Positions 44,658-59,000 of a stretch of 64,000 nt of DNA are shown here, piece by piece (position 1 is the first letter of the stretch; the number at the start of each line of letters is the position of its first letter). Source of the DNA: Panulirus ornatus. Its lineage: Eukaryota; Arthropoda; Malacostraca; Decapoda; Palinuridae. The DNA is taken from the NCBI RefSeq assembly GCF_036320965.1, contig NC_092234.1, positions 47,710,454 through 47,774,453 of the forward strand, read 5' to 3'. Made by a program: the position numbers and the translations under genes. The notes beneath the pieces were generated by a model, which saw nothing but the letters and a program-made list of their open reading frames with translations, ran no database searches and had not been told where the DNA came from.

Positions 44658-47600
44658 AAATCAAGAAAAATTCTAGGCTACAGCCTTGGACAATATTTTC
44701 CTCATATTTTCAACTTCTTTAGATTTTAATGAAACTCTGGGAATATATGGTATTCTGTATTGTGATTAAGGATATCGAGTCAAAAGACTGCATTTCGTAA
44801 AATCAAGCGCTTAATTACATACTTAATATCAATTATAGTTACATTAATATGCTAATTACTCGACTAATTACACGAATTTTAGGGTTTTGACCACAGATTC
44901 TTATTCAACAGACGTAAAAGCACCTATGCTGAAATTTTCACGAAAATTTATTTTTTCAAAAAAATCAAATTTTCAACTTCTTCAGATTTAATTGAAAATC
45001 TGGTTATAGGTGGTATTCTCTATGGTGATTAAGTGTATCGGGTCAAAAGATTGCATTTCGTAAAGTTAAGCGCTTAATTACATATTTAATTTTAATTATA
45101 ATTATATTAATATGCTAATTACTCGACTAATTACACGAATTTTAGGGTTTTGACCACAGATTCTTATTCAACAGACGTAAAAGCATCTATGCTGAAATTT
45201 TCACGAAAATTCTATTTTTTCAAAAAAATCAAGAAAAATCCAAGGCTATAGCCTTGGATAATATTTTCCTCAAATTTTCAACTTCTTCAGATTTAATTGA
45301 AAATCCGGGTATAGGTAGTATTCTCTATGGTGATTAAGTGTATTGGGTCAAAAGATTGCATTTCGTAAAGTTAAGCGCTTAATTACATATTTAATTTTAA
45401 TTATAATTATATCAATATGCTAATTACTCTACTAATTACACGAATTTAAAGGTTTTGACAACAGATTCTTATTCAACAGCCGTAAAAGCATCTATGCTGA
45501 AATTTTCAGGAAAATCTATTTTTTCAAAAAAATCAAGAAAAATCCAAGGCTATAGCCTTGGATAATATTTTGCTCAAATTTTCAACTTGTTCAGATTTTA
45601 ATGAAAACCTGGATATAAGTGGTATTCTCTATGGTGATTACGTGTATCGAGTCAAAACACTGCATTTCTTAAAATTATGCGCTTAATCAAATATCAATTA
45701 TGATTATATTAATATGGAAATTACTTGACTAATTACACGAATTTTAGGGTTTTGGCCAAAGATTCTTATTCAAGAGACGTACAAGGATCTATGCTGAAAT
45801 TTTCAGGAAAATCTATTTTTTCAAAAAAATCAAGAAAAATCCAAGGCTATAGCCTTGGATAATATTTTCCTCAAATTTTCAACTTGTTCAGATTTTAATG
45901 AAATCTGGGTATAAGTGGTGTTCTCTATGGTGATTACGTGTATCGAGTCAAAACACTGCATATCGAAAAATTATACGCTTAATTAAATATCAATTATGAT
46001 TATATTAATATGCACATTACTCGACTAATTACACGAATTTTAAGGTTTTGACCAAAGATTCTTATTCAACAGACATAAAAGCATCTATGATGAAATTTTC
46101 AGGAAAATCTATTTTCAAAAAAATCAAGAAAAATGCAAGGCTATAGCCTTGGATAATATTTTGCTGAAATTTTTAACGTGTTAAAATTTTACTGAAAATC
46201 TGGGTATACGTGGTATTCTCTATGGTGCTTAAGTGTATCGAGTCAAATGACTGCATTTAGTAGAATGAAGCGCTTAATTACATATTAATTATAATTATAT
46301 CAATATGCTAATTACTCAACTAATTACACGAATTTTAAAGGCTTTGACCAAAGATTCTTATTGAACAGACGTAAAAGCATCTATGATGAAATTTTCAGGA
46401 AAATCTATTTTTTCAAAAAAATCAAGAAAAATCCATATATCAATATATAAATATGGTAATTACTCGACTAATTACACGAATTTTAAGATTTTGGCCAAAG
46501 ACTCTTATTCAACAGACGTACAAGCATCTATGCTGAAATTTTCAAGAAAATCTATTTTTTCAAAAAAATCAAGAAAAATCTAGGCTACAGCCTTGGATAA
46601 TATTTTCCTCATATTTTCAACTTCTTTAGATTTTAATGAAACTCTGGGAATATGTGGTATTCTGTATTGTGATTAAGGATATCGAGTCAAAAGGCTGCAT
46701 TTCGTAAAATCAAGCGCTTAATTACATACTTAATATCAATTATAGTTACATTAATATGCTAATTACTCGACTAATTACACGAATTTTAGGGTTTTGACCA
46801 CAGATTCTTATTCAACAGACGTAAAAGCACCTATGCTGAAATTTTCACGAAAATTTATTTTTTCAAAAAAATCAAGAAAAATCCTTGGATAATATTTTCC
46901 TCAAATTTTCAACTTCTTCAGATTTAATTGAAAATCTGGTTATAGGTGGTATTCTCTATGGTGATTAAGTGTATCGGGTCAAAAGATTGCATTTCGTAAA
47001 GTTAAGCGCTTAATTACATGTTTAATTTTAATTATAATTATATTGATATGCTAATTACTCGACTAATTACACGAATTTAAGGGTTTTGACCACAGATTCT
47101 TATTCAACAGACGTAAAAGCACCTATGCTGAAATTTTCACGAAAATCTATTTTTTCAAAAAAATCAAGAAAAATCCAAGGCTATAGCCTTGGATAATATT
47201 TTCCTCAAATTTTCAACTTCTTCAGATTTAATTGAAAATCCGGGTATAGGTAGGTATTCTCTATGGTGATTAAGTGTATTGGGTCAAAAGATTGCATTTC
47301 GTAAAGTTAAGCGCTTAATTACATACTTAATTTTAATTATAATTATATTGATATGCTAATTACTCTACTAATTACACGAATTTAAAGGTTTTGACAACAG
47401 ATTCTTATTCAACAGACGTAAAAGCATCTATGCTGAAATTTTCACGAAAATCTATTTTTTCAAAAAAATCAAGAAAAATCCAAGGCTATAGCCTTGGATA
47501 ATATTTTGCTCAAATTTTCAACTTGTTCAGATTTTAATGAAAACCTGGGTATAAGTGGTATTCTCTATGGTGATTACGTGTATCGAGTCAAAACACTGCA

Positions 47601-50600
47601 TTTCTTAAAATTATGCGCTTAATCAAATATCAATTATGATTATATTAATATGGAAATTACTTGACTAATTACACGAATTTTAGGGTTTTGGCCAAAGATT
47701 CTTATTCAAGAGACGTACAAGGATCTATGCTGAAATTTTCAGGAAAATCTATTTTTTCAAAAAAATCAAGAAAAATCCAAGGCTATAGCCTTGGATAATA
47801 TTTTCCTCAAATTTTCAACTTGTTCAGATTTTAATGAAATCTGGGTATAAGTGGTGTTCTCTATGGTGATTAAGTGTATCGAGTCAAAACACTGCATTTC
47901 GTAAAATTATACGCTTAATTAAATATCAATTATGATTATATTAATATGCAAATTACTCGACTAATTACACGAATTTTAAGGTTTTGACCAAAGATTCTTA
48001 TTCAACAGACATAAAAGCATCTATGATGAAATTTTCAGGAAAATCTATTTTCAAAAAAATCAAGAAAAATGCAAGGCTATAGCCTTGGATAATATTTTGC
48101 TGAAATTTTTAACTTGTTAAGATTTTAATGAAAATCTGGGTATACGTGGTATTCTCTATGGTGCTTAAGTGTATCGAGTCAAAAGACTGCATTTAGTAGA
48201 ATGAAGCGCTTAATTACATATTAATTATAATTATATCAATATGCTAATTACTCAACTAATTACACGAATTTTAAAGGCTTTGACCAAAGATTCTTATTGA
48301 ACAGACGTAAAAGCATCTATGATGAAATTTTCAGGAAAATCTATTTTTTCAAAAAAATCAAGAAAAATCCATATATCAATATATAAATATGGTAATTACT
48401 CGACTAATTACACGAATTTTAAGATTTTGGCCAAAGACTCTTATTCAACAGACGTACAAGCATCTATGCTGAAATTTTCAAGAAAATCTATTTTTTCAAA
48501 AAAATCAAGAAAAATCTAGGCTATAGCCTTGGATAATATTTTCCTCATATTTTCAACTTCTTTAGATTTTAATGAAACTCTGGGAATATGTGGTATTCTG
48601 TATTGTGATTAAGGATATCGAGTCAAAAGACTGCATTTCGTAAAATCAAGCGCTTAATTACATACTTAATATCAATTATAGTTACATTAATATGCTAATT
48701 ACTCGACTAATTACACGAATTTTAGGGTTTTGACCACAGATTCTTATTCAACAGACGTAAAAGCACCTATGCTGAAATTTTCACGAAAATTTATTTTTTC
48801 AAAAAAATCAAGAAAAATCCTTGCATAATATTTTCCTCAAATTTTCAACTTCTTCAGATTTAATTGAAAATCTGGTTATAGGTGGTATTCTCTATGGTGA
48901 TGAAGTGTATCGGGTCAAAACATTGCATTTCGTAAAGTTAAGCGCTTAATTACATGTTTAATTTTAATTATAATTATATTGATATGCTAATTACTCGACT
49001 AATTACACGAATTTAAAGGTTTTGACCACAGATTCTTATTCAACAGACGTAAAAGCATCTATGCTGAAATTTTCAGGAAAATCTATTTTTTCAAAAAAAT
49101 CAAGAAAAATCCAAGGCTATAGCCTTGGATAATATTTTGCTCAAATTTTCAACTTGTTCAGATTTAATTGAAAATCTGGTTATAGGTGGTATTCTCTATC
49201 GCGATTAAGTGTATCGGGTCAAAAGATTGCATTTCGTAAAGTTAAGCGCTTAATTATATACTTAATTCTAATTACAATTATATTAATATGCTAATTACTC
49301 TACTAATTACACGAATTTTAAGGTTTTGACCAAAGATTCTTATTCAACAGACGTAAAAGCATCTATGCTGAAATTTTCACGAAAATCTATTTTTTCAAAA
49401 AAATCAAGAAAAATCCAAGGCTATAGCCTTGGATAATATTTTGCTCAAATTTTCAACTTGTTCAGATTTTAATGAAAACCTGGGTATAAGTGGTATTCTC
49501 TATGGTGATTACGTGTATAGTCAAAACACCTCATTTCTTAAAATTATGCGCTTAATCAAATATCAATTATGATTATATTAATATGGAAATTACTCGACTA
49601 ATTACACGAATTTTAGGGTTTTGGCCAAAGATTCTTATTCAAGAGACGTACAAGGATCTATGCTGAAATTTTCAGGAAAATCTATTTTTTCAAAAAATCA
49701 AGAAAAATCCAAGGCTATAGCCTTGGATAATATTTTGCTCAAATTTTCAACTTGTTCAGATTTTAATGAAATCTGGGTATAAGTGGTGTTCTCTATGGTG
49801 ATTAAGTGTATCAAGTCAAAACACTGCATTTCGTAAAATTATACGCTTAATTATCAATTATGATTATATTAATATGCAAATTACTCGACTAATTACACGA
49901 ATTTTAAGGTTTTGACCAAAGATTCTTATTCAACAGACATAAAAGCATCTATGATGAAATTTTCAGGAAAATCTATTTTCAAAAAAATCAAGAAAAATGC
50001 AAGAAAAATGGATAATATTTTGCTGAAATTTTTAACTTGTTAAGATTTTAATGAAAATCTGGGTATACGTGGTATTCTCTATGGTGCTTAAGTGTATCGA
50101 GTCAAAAGACTGCATTTAGTAGAATGAAGCGCTTAAATACATATTAATTATAATTATATCAATATGCTAATTACTCAACTAATTACACGAATTTTAAAGG
50201 CTTTGACCAAAGTTCTTATTGAACAGACGTAAAAGCATCTATGATGAAATTTTCAGGAAAATCTATTTTTTCAAAAAATTCAAGAAAAATCCATATATCA
50301 ATATATAAATATGGTAATTACTCGACTAATTACACGAATTTTAAGATTTTGGCCAAAGACTCTTATTCAACAGACGTACAAGCATCTATGCTGAAATTTT
50401 CAAGAAAATCTATTTTTTCAAAAAAATCAAGAAAAATCCTAGGCTATAGCCTTGGATAATATTTTCCTCATATTTTCAACTTCTTTAGATTTTAATGAAA
50501 CTCTGGGAATATGTGGTATTCTGTATTGTGATTAAGGATATCGAGTCAAAAGACTGCATTTCGTAAAATCAAGCGCTTAATTACATACTTAATATCAATT

Positions 50601-53600
50601 ATAGTTACATTAATATGCTAATTACTCGACTAATTACACGAATTTTAGGGTTTTGACCACAGATTCTTATTCAACAGACGTAAAAGCACCTATGCTGAAA
50701 TTTTCACGAAAATTTATTTTTTCAAAAAAATCAAGAAAAATCCAAGGCTATAGCCTTGGATAATATTTTCCTCAAATTTTCAACTTCTTCAGATTTAATT
50801 GAAAATATGGTTATAGGTGGTATTCTCTATGGTGATTAAGTGTATCGGGTCAAAAGATTGCATTTCGTAACGTTAAGCGCTTAATTATATATTTAATTTT
50901 AATTATAATTATATTAATATGATAATTACTCGACTAATTACACGAATTTTAGGGTTTTGACCACAGATTCTTATTCAACAGCCGTAAAAACATCTATGCT
51001 GAAATTTTCAGGAAAATCTATTTTTTCAAAAAAATCAAGAAAAATCCAAGGCTATAGCCTTGGATAATATTTTGCTCAAATTTTCAACTTGTTCAGATTT
51101 TAATGAAAACCTGGATATAAGTGGTATTCTCTATGGTGATTACGTGTATCGAGTCAAAACACTGCATTTCTAAAAATTATGCGCTTAATCAAATATCAAT
51201 TATGATTATATTAATATGGAAATTACTTGACTAATTACACGAATTTTAGGGTTTTGGCCAAAGATTCTTATTCAAGAGACGTACAAGGATCTATGCTGAA
51301 ATTTTCAGGAAAATCTATTTTTTCAAAAAAATCAAGAAAAATCCAAGGCTATAGCCTTGGATAATATTTTCCTCAAATTTTCAACTTCTTCAGATTTAAT
51401 TGAAAATCTGGTTACAGGTGGTATTCTCTATGGTGATTAAGTGTATCGGGTTAAAAGATTTTATTTCGTAAAGTTAAGCGCTTAATTACATATCTAATTT
51501 TAATTATAATTATATTAATATGATAATTACTCGACTAATTACACGAATTTTAGGGTTTTGACCACAGATTCTTATTCAACAGACGTAAAAGCACCTATGC
51601 TGAAATTGTCACGAAAATTCATTTTTTCAAAAAAATCAAGAAAAATCCTTGTATAATATTTTCCTCAAATTTTCAACTTCTTCAGATTTAATTGAAAATC
51701 CGGGTATAGGTAGTATTCTCTATGGTGATTAAGTGTATTGGGTCAAAAGATTGCATTTCGTAAAGTTAAGCGCTTAATTACATATTTAATTTTAATTATA
51801 ATTATATCAATATGCTAATTACTCTACTAATTACACGAATTTAAAGGTTTTGACAACAGATTCTTATTCAACAGCCGTAAAAGCATCTATGCTGAAATTT
51901 TCAGTAAAATCTATTTTTTCAAAAAAATCAAGAAAAATCCAAGGCTATAGCCTTGGATAATATTTTGCTCAAATTTTCAACTTGTTCAGATTTTAATGAA
52001 AACCTGGATATAAGTGGTATTCTCTATGGTGATTACGTGTATCGAGTCAAAACACTGCATTTCTTAAAATTATGCGCTTAATCAAATATCAATTATGATT
52101 ATATTAATATGGAAATTACTTGACTAATTACACGAATTTTAGGGTTTTGGCCAAAGATTCTTATTCAAGAGACGTACAAGGATCTATGCTGAAATTTTCA
52201 GGAAAATCTATTTTTTCAAAAAAATCAAGAAAAATCCAAGGCTATAGCCTTGGATAATATTTTCCTCAAATTTTCAACTTGTTCAGATTTTAATGAAATC
52301 TGGGTATAAGTGGTGTTCTCTATGGTGATTATGTGTATCGAGTCAAAACACTGCATATCGTAAAATTATACGCTTAATTAAATATCAATTATGATTATAT
52401 TAATATGCAAATTACTCGACTAATTACACGAATTTTAAGGTTTTGACCAAAGATTCTTATTCAACAGACATAAAAGCATCTATGATGAAATTTTCAGGAA
52501 AATCTATTTTCAAAAAAATCAAGAAAAATGCAAGGCTATAGCCTTGGATAATATTTTGCTGAAATTTTTAACGTGTTAAAATTTTACTGAAAGTCTGGGT
52601 ATACGTGGTATTCTCTATGGTGCTTAAGTGTATCGAGTCAAATGACTGCATTTAGTAGAATGAAGCGCTTAATTACACATTAATTATAATTATATCAATA
52701 TGCTAATTACTCAACTAATTACACGAATTTTAAAGGCTTTGACCAAAGATTCTTATTGAACAGACGTAAAAGCATCTATGATGAAATTTTCAGGAAAATC
52801 TATTTTTTCAAAAAAATCAAGAAAAATCCATATATCAATATATAAATATGGTAATTACTCGACTAATTACACGAATTTTAAGATTTTGGCCAAAGACTCT
52901 TATTCAACGGACGTACAAGCATCTATGCTGAAATTTTCAAGAAAATCTATTTTTTCAAAAAAATCAAGAAAAATTCTAGGCTATAGCCTTGGATAATATT
53001 TTCCTCATATTTTCAACTTCTTTAGATTTTAATGAAACTCTGGGAATATGTGGTATTCTGTATTGTGCTTAAGGATATCGAGTCAAAAGACTGCATTTCG
53101 TAAAATCAAGCGCTTAATTACATACTTAATATCAATTATAGTTACATTAATATGCTAATTACTCGACTAATTACACGAATTTTAGGGTTTTGACCACAGA
53201 TTCTTATTCAACAGACGTAAAAGCACCTATGCTGAAATTTTCACGAAAATTTATTTTTTCAAAAAAATCAAGAAAAATCCTTGCATAATATTTTCCTCAA
53301 ATTTTCAACTTCTTCAGATTTAATTGAAAATCTGGTTATAGGTGGTATTCTCTATGGTGATGAAGTGTATCGGGTCAAAACATTGCATTTCGTAAAGTTA
53401 AGCGCTTAATTACATGTTTAATTTTAATTATAATTATATTGATATGCTAATTACTCGACTAATTACACGAATTTAAAGGTTTTGACCACAGATTCTTATT
53501 CAACAGACGTAAAAGCATCTATGCTGAAATTTTCAGGAAAATCTATTTTTTCAAAAAAATCAAGAAAAATCCAAGGCTATAGCCTTGGATAATATTTTGC

Positions 53601-55689
53601 TCAAATTTTCAACTTGTTCAGATTTAATTGAAAATCTGGTTATAGGTGGTATTCTCTATCGCGATTAAGTGTATCGGGTCAAAAGATTGCATTTCGTAAA
53701 GTTAAGCGCTTAATTATATACTTAATTCTAATTACAATTATATTAATATGCTAATTACTCTACTAATTACACGAATTTTAAGGTTTTGACCAAAGATTCT
53801 TATTCAACAGACGTAAAAGCATCTATGCTGAAATTTTCACGAAAATCTATTTTTTCAAAAAAATCAAGAAAAATCCAAGGCTATAGCCTTGGATAATATT
53901 TTGCTCAAATTTTCAACTTGTTCAGATTTTAATGAAAACCTGGGTATAAGTGGTATTCTCTATGGTGATTACGTGTATAGTCAAAACACCTCATTTCTTA
54001 AAATTATGCGCTTAATCAAATATCAATTATGATTATATTAATATGGAAATTACTCGACTAATTACACGAATTTTAGGGTTTTGGCCAAAGATTCTTATTC
54101 AAGAGACGTACAAGGATCTATGCTGAAATTTTCAGGAAAATCTATTTTTTCAAAAAATCAAGAAAAATCCAAGGCTATAGCCTTGGATAATATTTTGCTC
54201 AAATTTTCAACTTGTTCAGATTTTAATGAAATCTGGGTATAAGTGGTGTTCTCTATGGTGATTAAGTGTATCAAGTCAAAACACTGCATTTCGTAAAATT
54301 ATACGCTTAATTATCAATTATGATTATATTAATATGCAAATTACTCGACTAATTACACGAATTTTAAGGTTTTGACCAAAGATTCTTATTCAACAGACAT
54401 AAAAGCATCTATGATGAAATTTTCAGGAAAATCTATTTTCAAAAAAATCAAGAAAAATGCAAGGCTATAGCCTTGGATAATATTTTGCTGAAATTTTTAA
54501 CTTGTTAAGATTTTAATGAAAATCTGGGTATACGTGGTATTCTCTATGGTGCTTAAGTGTATCGAGTCAAAAGACTGCATTTAGTAGAATGAAGCGCTTA
54601 AATACATATTAATTATAATTATATCAATATGCTTATTACTCAACTAATTACACGAATTTTAAAGGCTTTGACCAAAGATTCTTATTGAACAGACGTAAAA
54701 GCATCTATGATGAAATTTTCAGGAAAATCTATTTTTTCAAAAAATTCAAGAAAAATCCATATATCAATATATAAATATGGTAATTACTCGACTAATTACA
54801 CGAATTTTAAGATTTTGGCCAAAGACTCTTATTCAACAGACGTACAAGCATCTATGCTGAAATTTTCAAGAAAATCTATTTTTTCAAAAAAATCAAGAAA
54901 AATCCTAGGCTATAGCCTTGGATAATATTTTCCTCATATTTTCAACTTCTTTAGATTTTAATGAAACTCTGGGAATATGTGGTATTCTGTATTGTGATTA
55001 AGGATATCGAGTCAAAAGACTGCATTTCGTAAAATCAAGCGCTTAATTACATACTTAATATCAATTATAGTTACATTAATATGCTAATTACTCGACTAAT
55101 TACACGAATTTTAGGGTTTTGACCACAGATTCTTATTCAACAGACGTAAAAGCACCTATGCTGAAATTTTCACGAAAATTTATTTTTTCAAAAAAATCAA
55201 GAAAAATCCAAGGCTATAGCCTTGGATAATATTTTCCTCAAATTTTCAACTTCTTCAGATTTAATTGAAAATATGGTTATAGGTGGTATTCTCTATGGTG
55301 ATTAAGTGTATCGGGTCAAAAGATTGCATTTCGTAACGTTAAGCGCTTAATTATATATTTAATTTTAATTATAATTATATTAATATGATAATTACTCGAC
55401 TAATTACACGAATTTTAGGGTTTTGACCACAGATTCTTATTCAACAGCCGTAAAAACATCTATGCTGAAATTTTCAGGAAAATCTATTTTTTCAAAAAAA
55501 TCAAGAAAAATTTTCAACTTGTTCAGATTTTAATGAAAACCTGGATATAAGTGGTATTCTCTATGGTGATTACGTGTATCGAGTCAAAACACTGCATTTC
55601 TTAAAATTAAGCGCTTAATTACATAATTAATTTTAATTATATCAATATGCTAATTACTCAACTAATTACACGAATTTAAAGGCTTTGGA

Positions 55690-56060
55690 CCAAAGATTCT
55701 TATTGACAGACGTAAAAGCATCTATGATGAAATTTTCAGGAAATCTATTTTTTCCAGAAAAATCAAGGAAAATATAATCAAGTATAAAAGGATAATTACT
55801 CGCTAAATAACGTTTTAAATTTTGGCCAAGATCTTATTCCAATGGTACAAGTCTATCGATTCAAAAAACTAATTTATAAAAAAATCAAAATTAAATTATC
55901 ATAGCAATTATAACAAATTCCACATATTTTAAACTTTGACCAAAGATTCTTATGAACAACGTGAAAATCTATTCTGAAATTTTCAGAAAAGACTATTTTA
56001 AAAAAATCTAAAAAATCCAATATCAATATAGTACAAATATGTAATTACTCGACTAATTAC
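55690..56060 (+). repeat. Indel-rich satellite segment
   Basis: Satellite monomers here differ from their neighbours by many single-base insertions and deletions, while flanking monomers are almost identical to other copies. Either a locally decayed block or poorly corrected sequence. Confidence 0.6.
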
Positions 56061-59000
56061 ACGAATTTTAAGATTTTGACCACAGATTCTTATTCAACAG
56101 ACGTAAAAGCACCTATGCTGAAATTGTCACGAAAATTCATTTTTTCAAAAAAATCAAGAAAAATCCTTGTATAATATTTTCCTCAAATTTTCAACTTCTT
56201 CAGATTTAATTGAAAATCTGGTATAGGTAGTATTCTCTATGGTGATTAAGTGTATTGGGTCAAAAGATTGCATTTCGTAAAGTTAAGCGCTTAATTACAT
56301 ATTTAATTTTAATTATAATTATATCAATATGCTAATTACTCGACTAATTACACGAATTTTAAGGTTTTGACAACAGATTCTTATTCAACAGACGTAAAAG
56401 CATCTATGCTGAAATTTTCAGAAAATCTATTTTTTCAAAAAAATCAAGAAAAATCCAAGGCTATAGCCTTGGATAATATTTTGCCTCAAATTTTCAACTT
56501 GTTCAGATTTAATGAAAATCCTGGATATAGTGGTATTCTCTATGGTGATTAAGTGTATCGAGTCAAAAGATTGCATTTCGTAAAGTTAAGCGCTTAATTA
56601 CATATTTAATTTTAATTATAATTATATCAATATGCTAATTACTCTACTAATTACACGAATTTAAAGGTTTTGACAACAGATTCTTATTCAACAGCCGTAA
56701 AAGCATCTATGCTGAAATTTTCAGGAAAATCTATTTTTTCAAAAAAATCAAGAAAAATCCAATAATATTTTCCTCAAATTTTCAACTTCTTCAGATTTAA
56801 TTGAAAATATGGTTATAGGTGGTATTCTCTATGGTGATTAAGTGTATCGGGTCAAAAGATTGCATTTCGTAAAGTTAAGCGCTTAATTAAATATTTAATT
56901 TAATTATAATTATATTAATATGCTAATTACTCGACTAATTACACGAATTTAAGGTTTTGACCACAGATTCTTATTCAACAGCCGTAAAAGCATCTATGCT
57001 GAAATTTTCAGGAAAATCTATTTTTTCAAAAAAATCAAGAAAAATCCAAGGCTATAGCCTTGGATAATATTTTGCCTCAAATTTTCAACTTGTTCAGATT
57101 TTAATGAAATCTGGGTATAAGTGGTTTCTCTATGGTGATTAAGTGTATCGGGTCAAAAGATTGCATTTCGTAAAGTTAAGCGCTTAATTACATATTTAAT
57201 TTTAATTATAATTATATTAATATGCTAATTACTCGACTAATTACACGAATTTTAGGGTTTTGACCACAGATTCTTATTCAACAGACGTAAAAGCATCTAT
57301 GCTGAAATTTTCAGGAAAATCTATTTTTTCAAAAAAATCAAGAAAAATCAAGGCTATAGCCTTGGATAATATTTTGCTCAAATTTTCAACTTGTTCAGAT
57401 TTTAATTGAAAATCCTGGTATAAGGTGGTATTCTCTATGGTGATTAAGTGTATCGGTCAAAAGACTGCATTTCGTAAATGAAGCGCTTAATTACATATTA
57501 ATTATAATGATATCAATATGCTAATTACTCAACTAATTACACGAATTTTAAAGGCTTTGACCAAAGATTCTTATTGAACAGACGTAAAAGCATCTATGAT
57601 GAAATTTTCAGGAAAATCTATTTTTTCAAAAAAATCAAGAAAAATCCATATATCAATATATAAATATGGTAATTACTCGACTAATTACACGAATTTTAAG
57701 ATTTTGGCCAAAGACTCTTATTCAACAGACGTACAAGCATCAATGCTGAAATTTTCAAGAAAATCTATTTTTTCAAAAAAATCAAGAAAAATCCTAGGCT
57801 ATAGCCTTGGATAATATTTTCCTCACATTTTCAACTTCTTTAGATTTTAATGAAACTCTGGGAATATGTGGTATTCTGTATTGTGATTAAGGATATCGAG
57901 TCAAAAGACTGCATTTCGTAAAATCAAGCGCTTAATTACATACTTAATATCAATTATAGTTACATTAATATGCTAATTAATAGACTAATTACACGAATTT
58001 TAGGGTTTTGACCACAGATTCTTATTCAACAGACGTAAAAGCATCTATGCTGAGATTTTCACGAAAATTTATTTTTTCAAAAAAATCAAGAAAAATCCAA
58101 GGCTATAGCCTTGGATAATATTTTCCTCAAATTTTCAACTTCTTCAGATTTAATTGAAAATCTGGTTGTAGGTGGTATTCTCTATGGCGATTAAGTGTAT
58201 CGGGTCAAAAGATTGCATTTCGTAAAGTTAAGCGCTTAATTACATATTTAATTTTAATTATGATTATATCAATATGCTAATTACTCACTAATTACACGAA
58301 TTTTAAGGTTTTGACCAAAGATTCTTATTCAACAGACGTAAAAGCATCTATGCTGAAAATTTCACGAAAATCTATTTTTTTCAAAAAAATCAAGAAAAAT
58401 TTTCCTCAAATTTTCAACTTGTTCAGATTTTAATGAAAACCTGGGTATAAGTGGTATTCTCTATGGTGATTACGTGTATCGATTCAAAATACTGAATTTA
58501 GTAAAATTATGCGCTTCATCAAATATCAATTATGATTATATTGATATGCAAATTACTCGACTAATTACACGAATTTTAGGGTTTTGGCCAAAGATTCTTA
58601 TTCAACAGACGTACAAGCATCTATGATGAAATTTTCAGGAAAATCCATTTTTTCATAAAAATCAAGAAAAATCCCATGATAATATATTGCTCAAATTTTT
58701 AATGAAAATCTGGGTATAGGTAGTATTCTCTATGGTGATTAGGTGCATCGAGTCGAAAGATTGCATTTCGTAAACTTAAGCGCTTAATTACGTATTTAAT
58801 ATTAATTATAATTATATTATATGGTAATTACTCGACTAATTACACGAATCTTAAGGTTTTGACCAAAGATTCTTATTCAAGAGACGTACAAGGATCTATG
58901 CTGAAATTTTAAGGAAAATCTATTTTTTCAAAAAATCAAGAAAAATCCATATATCAATACATTAATATGCAAATTACACGACTAATTACACAAATTTTAG

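Noticed and set aside
46383..46583. Repeated 66-72-codon frame starting MMKFSGKSIFSK in six satellite units
   Set aside because: The recurrence reflects near-identity of satellite units. The frame is short, Lys/Ser rich, made from AT-rich monomer DNA, and is broken in other monomers.
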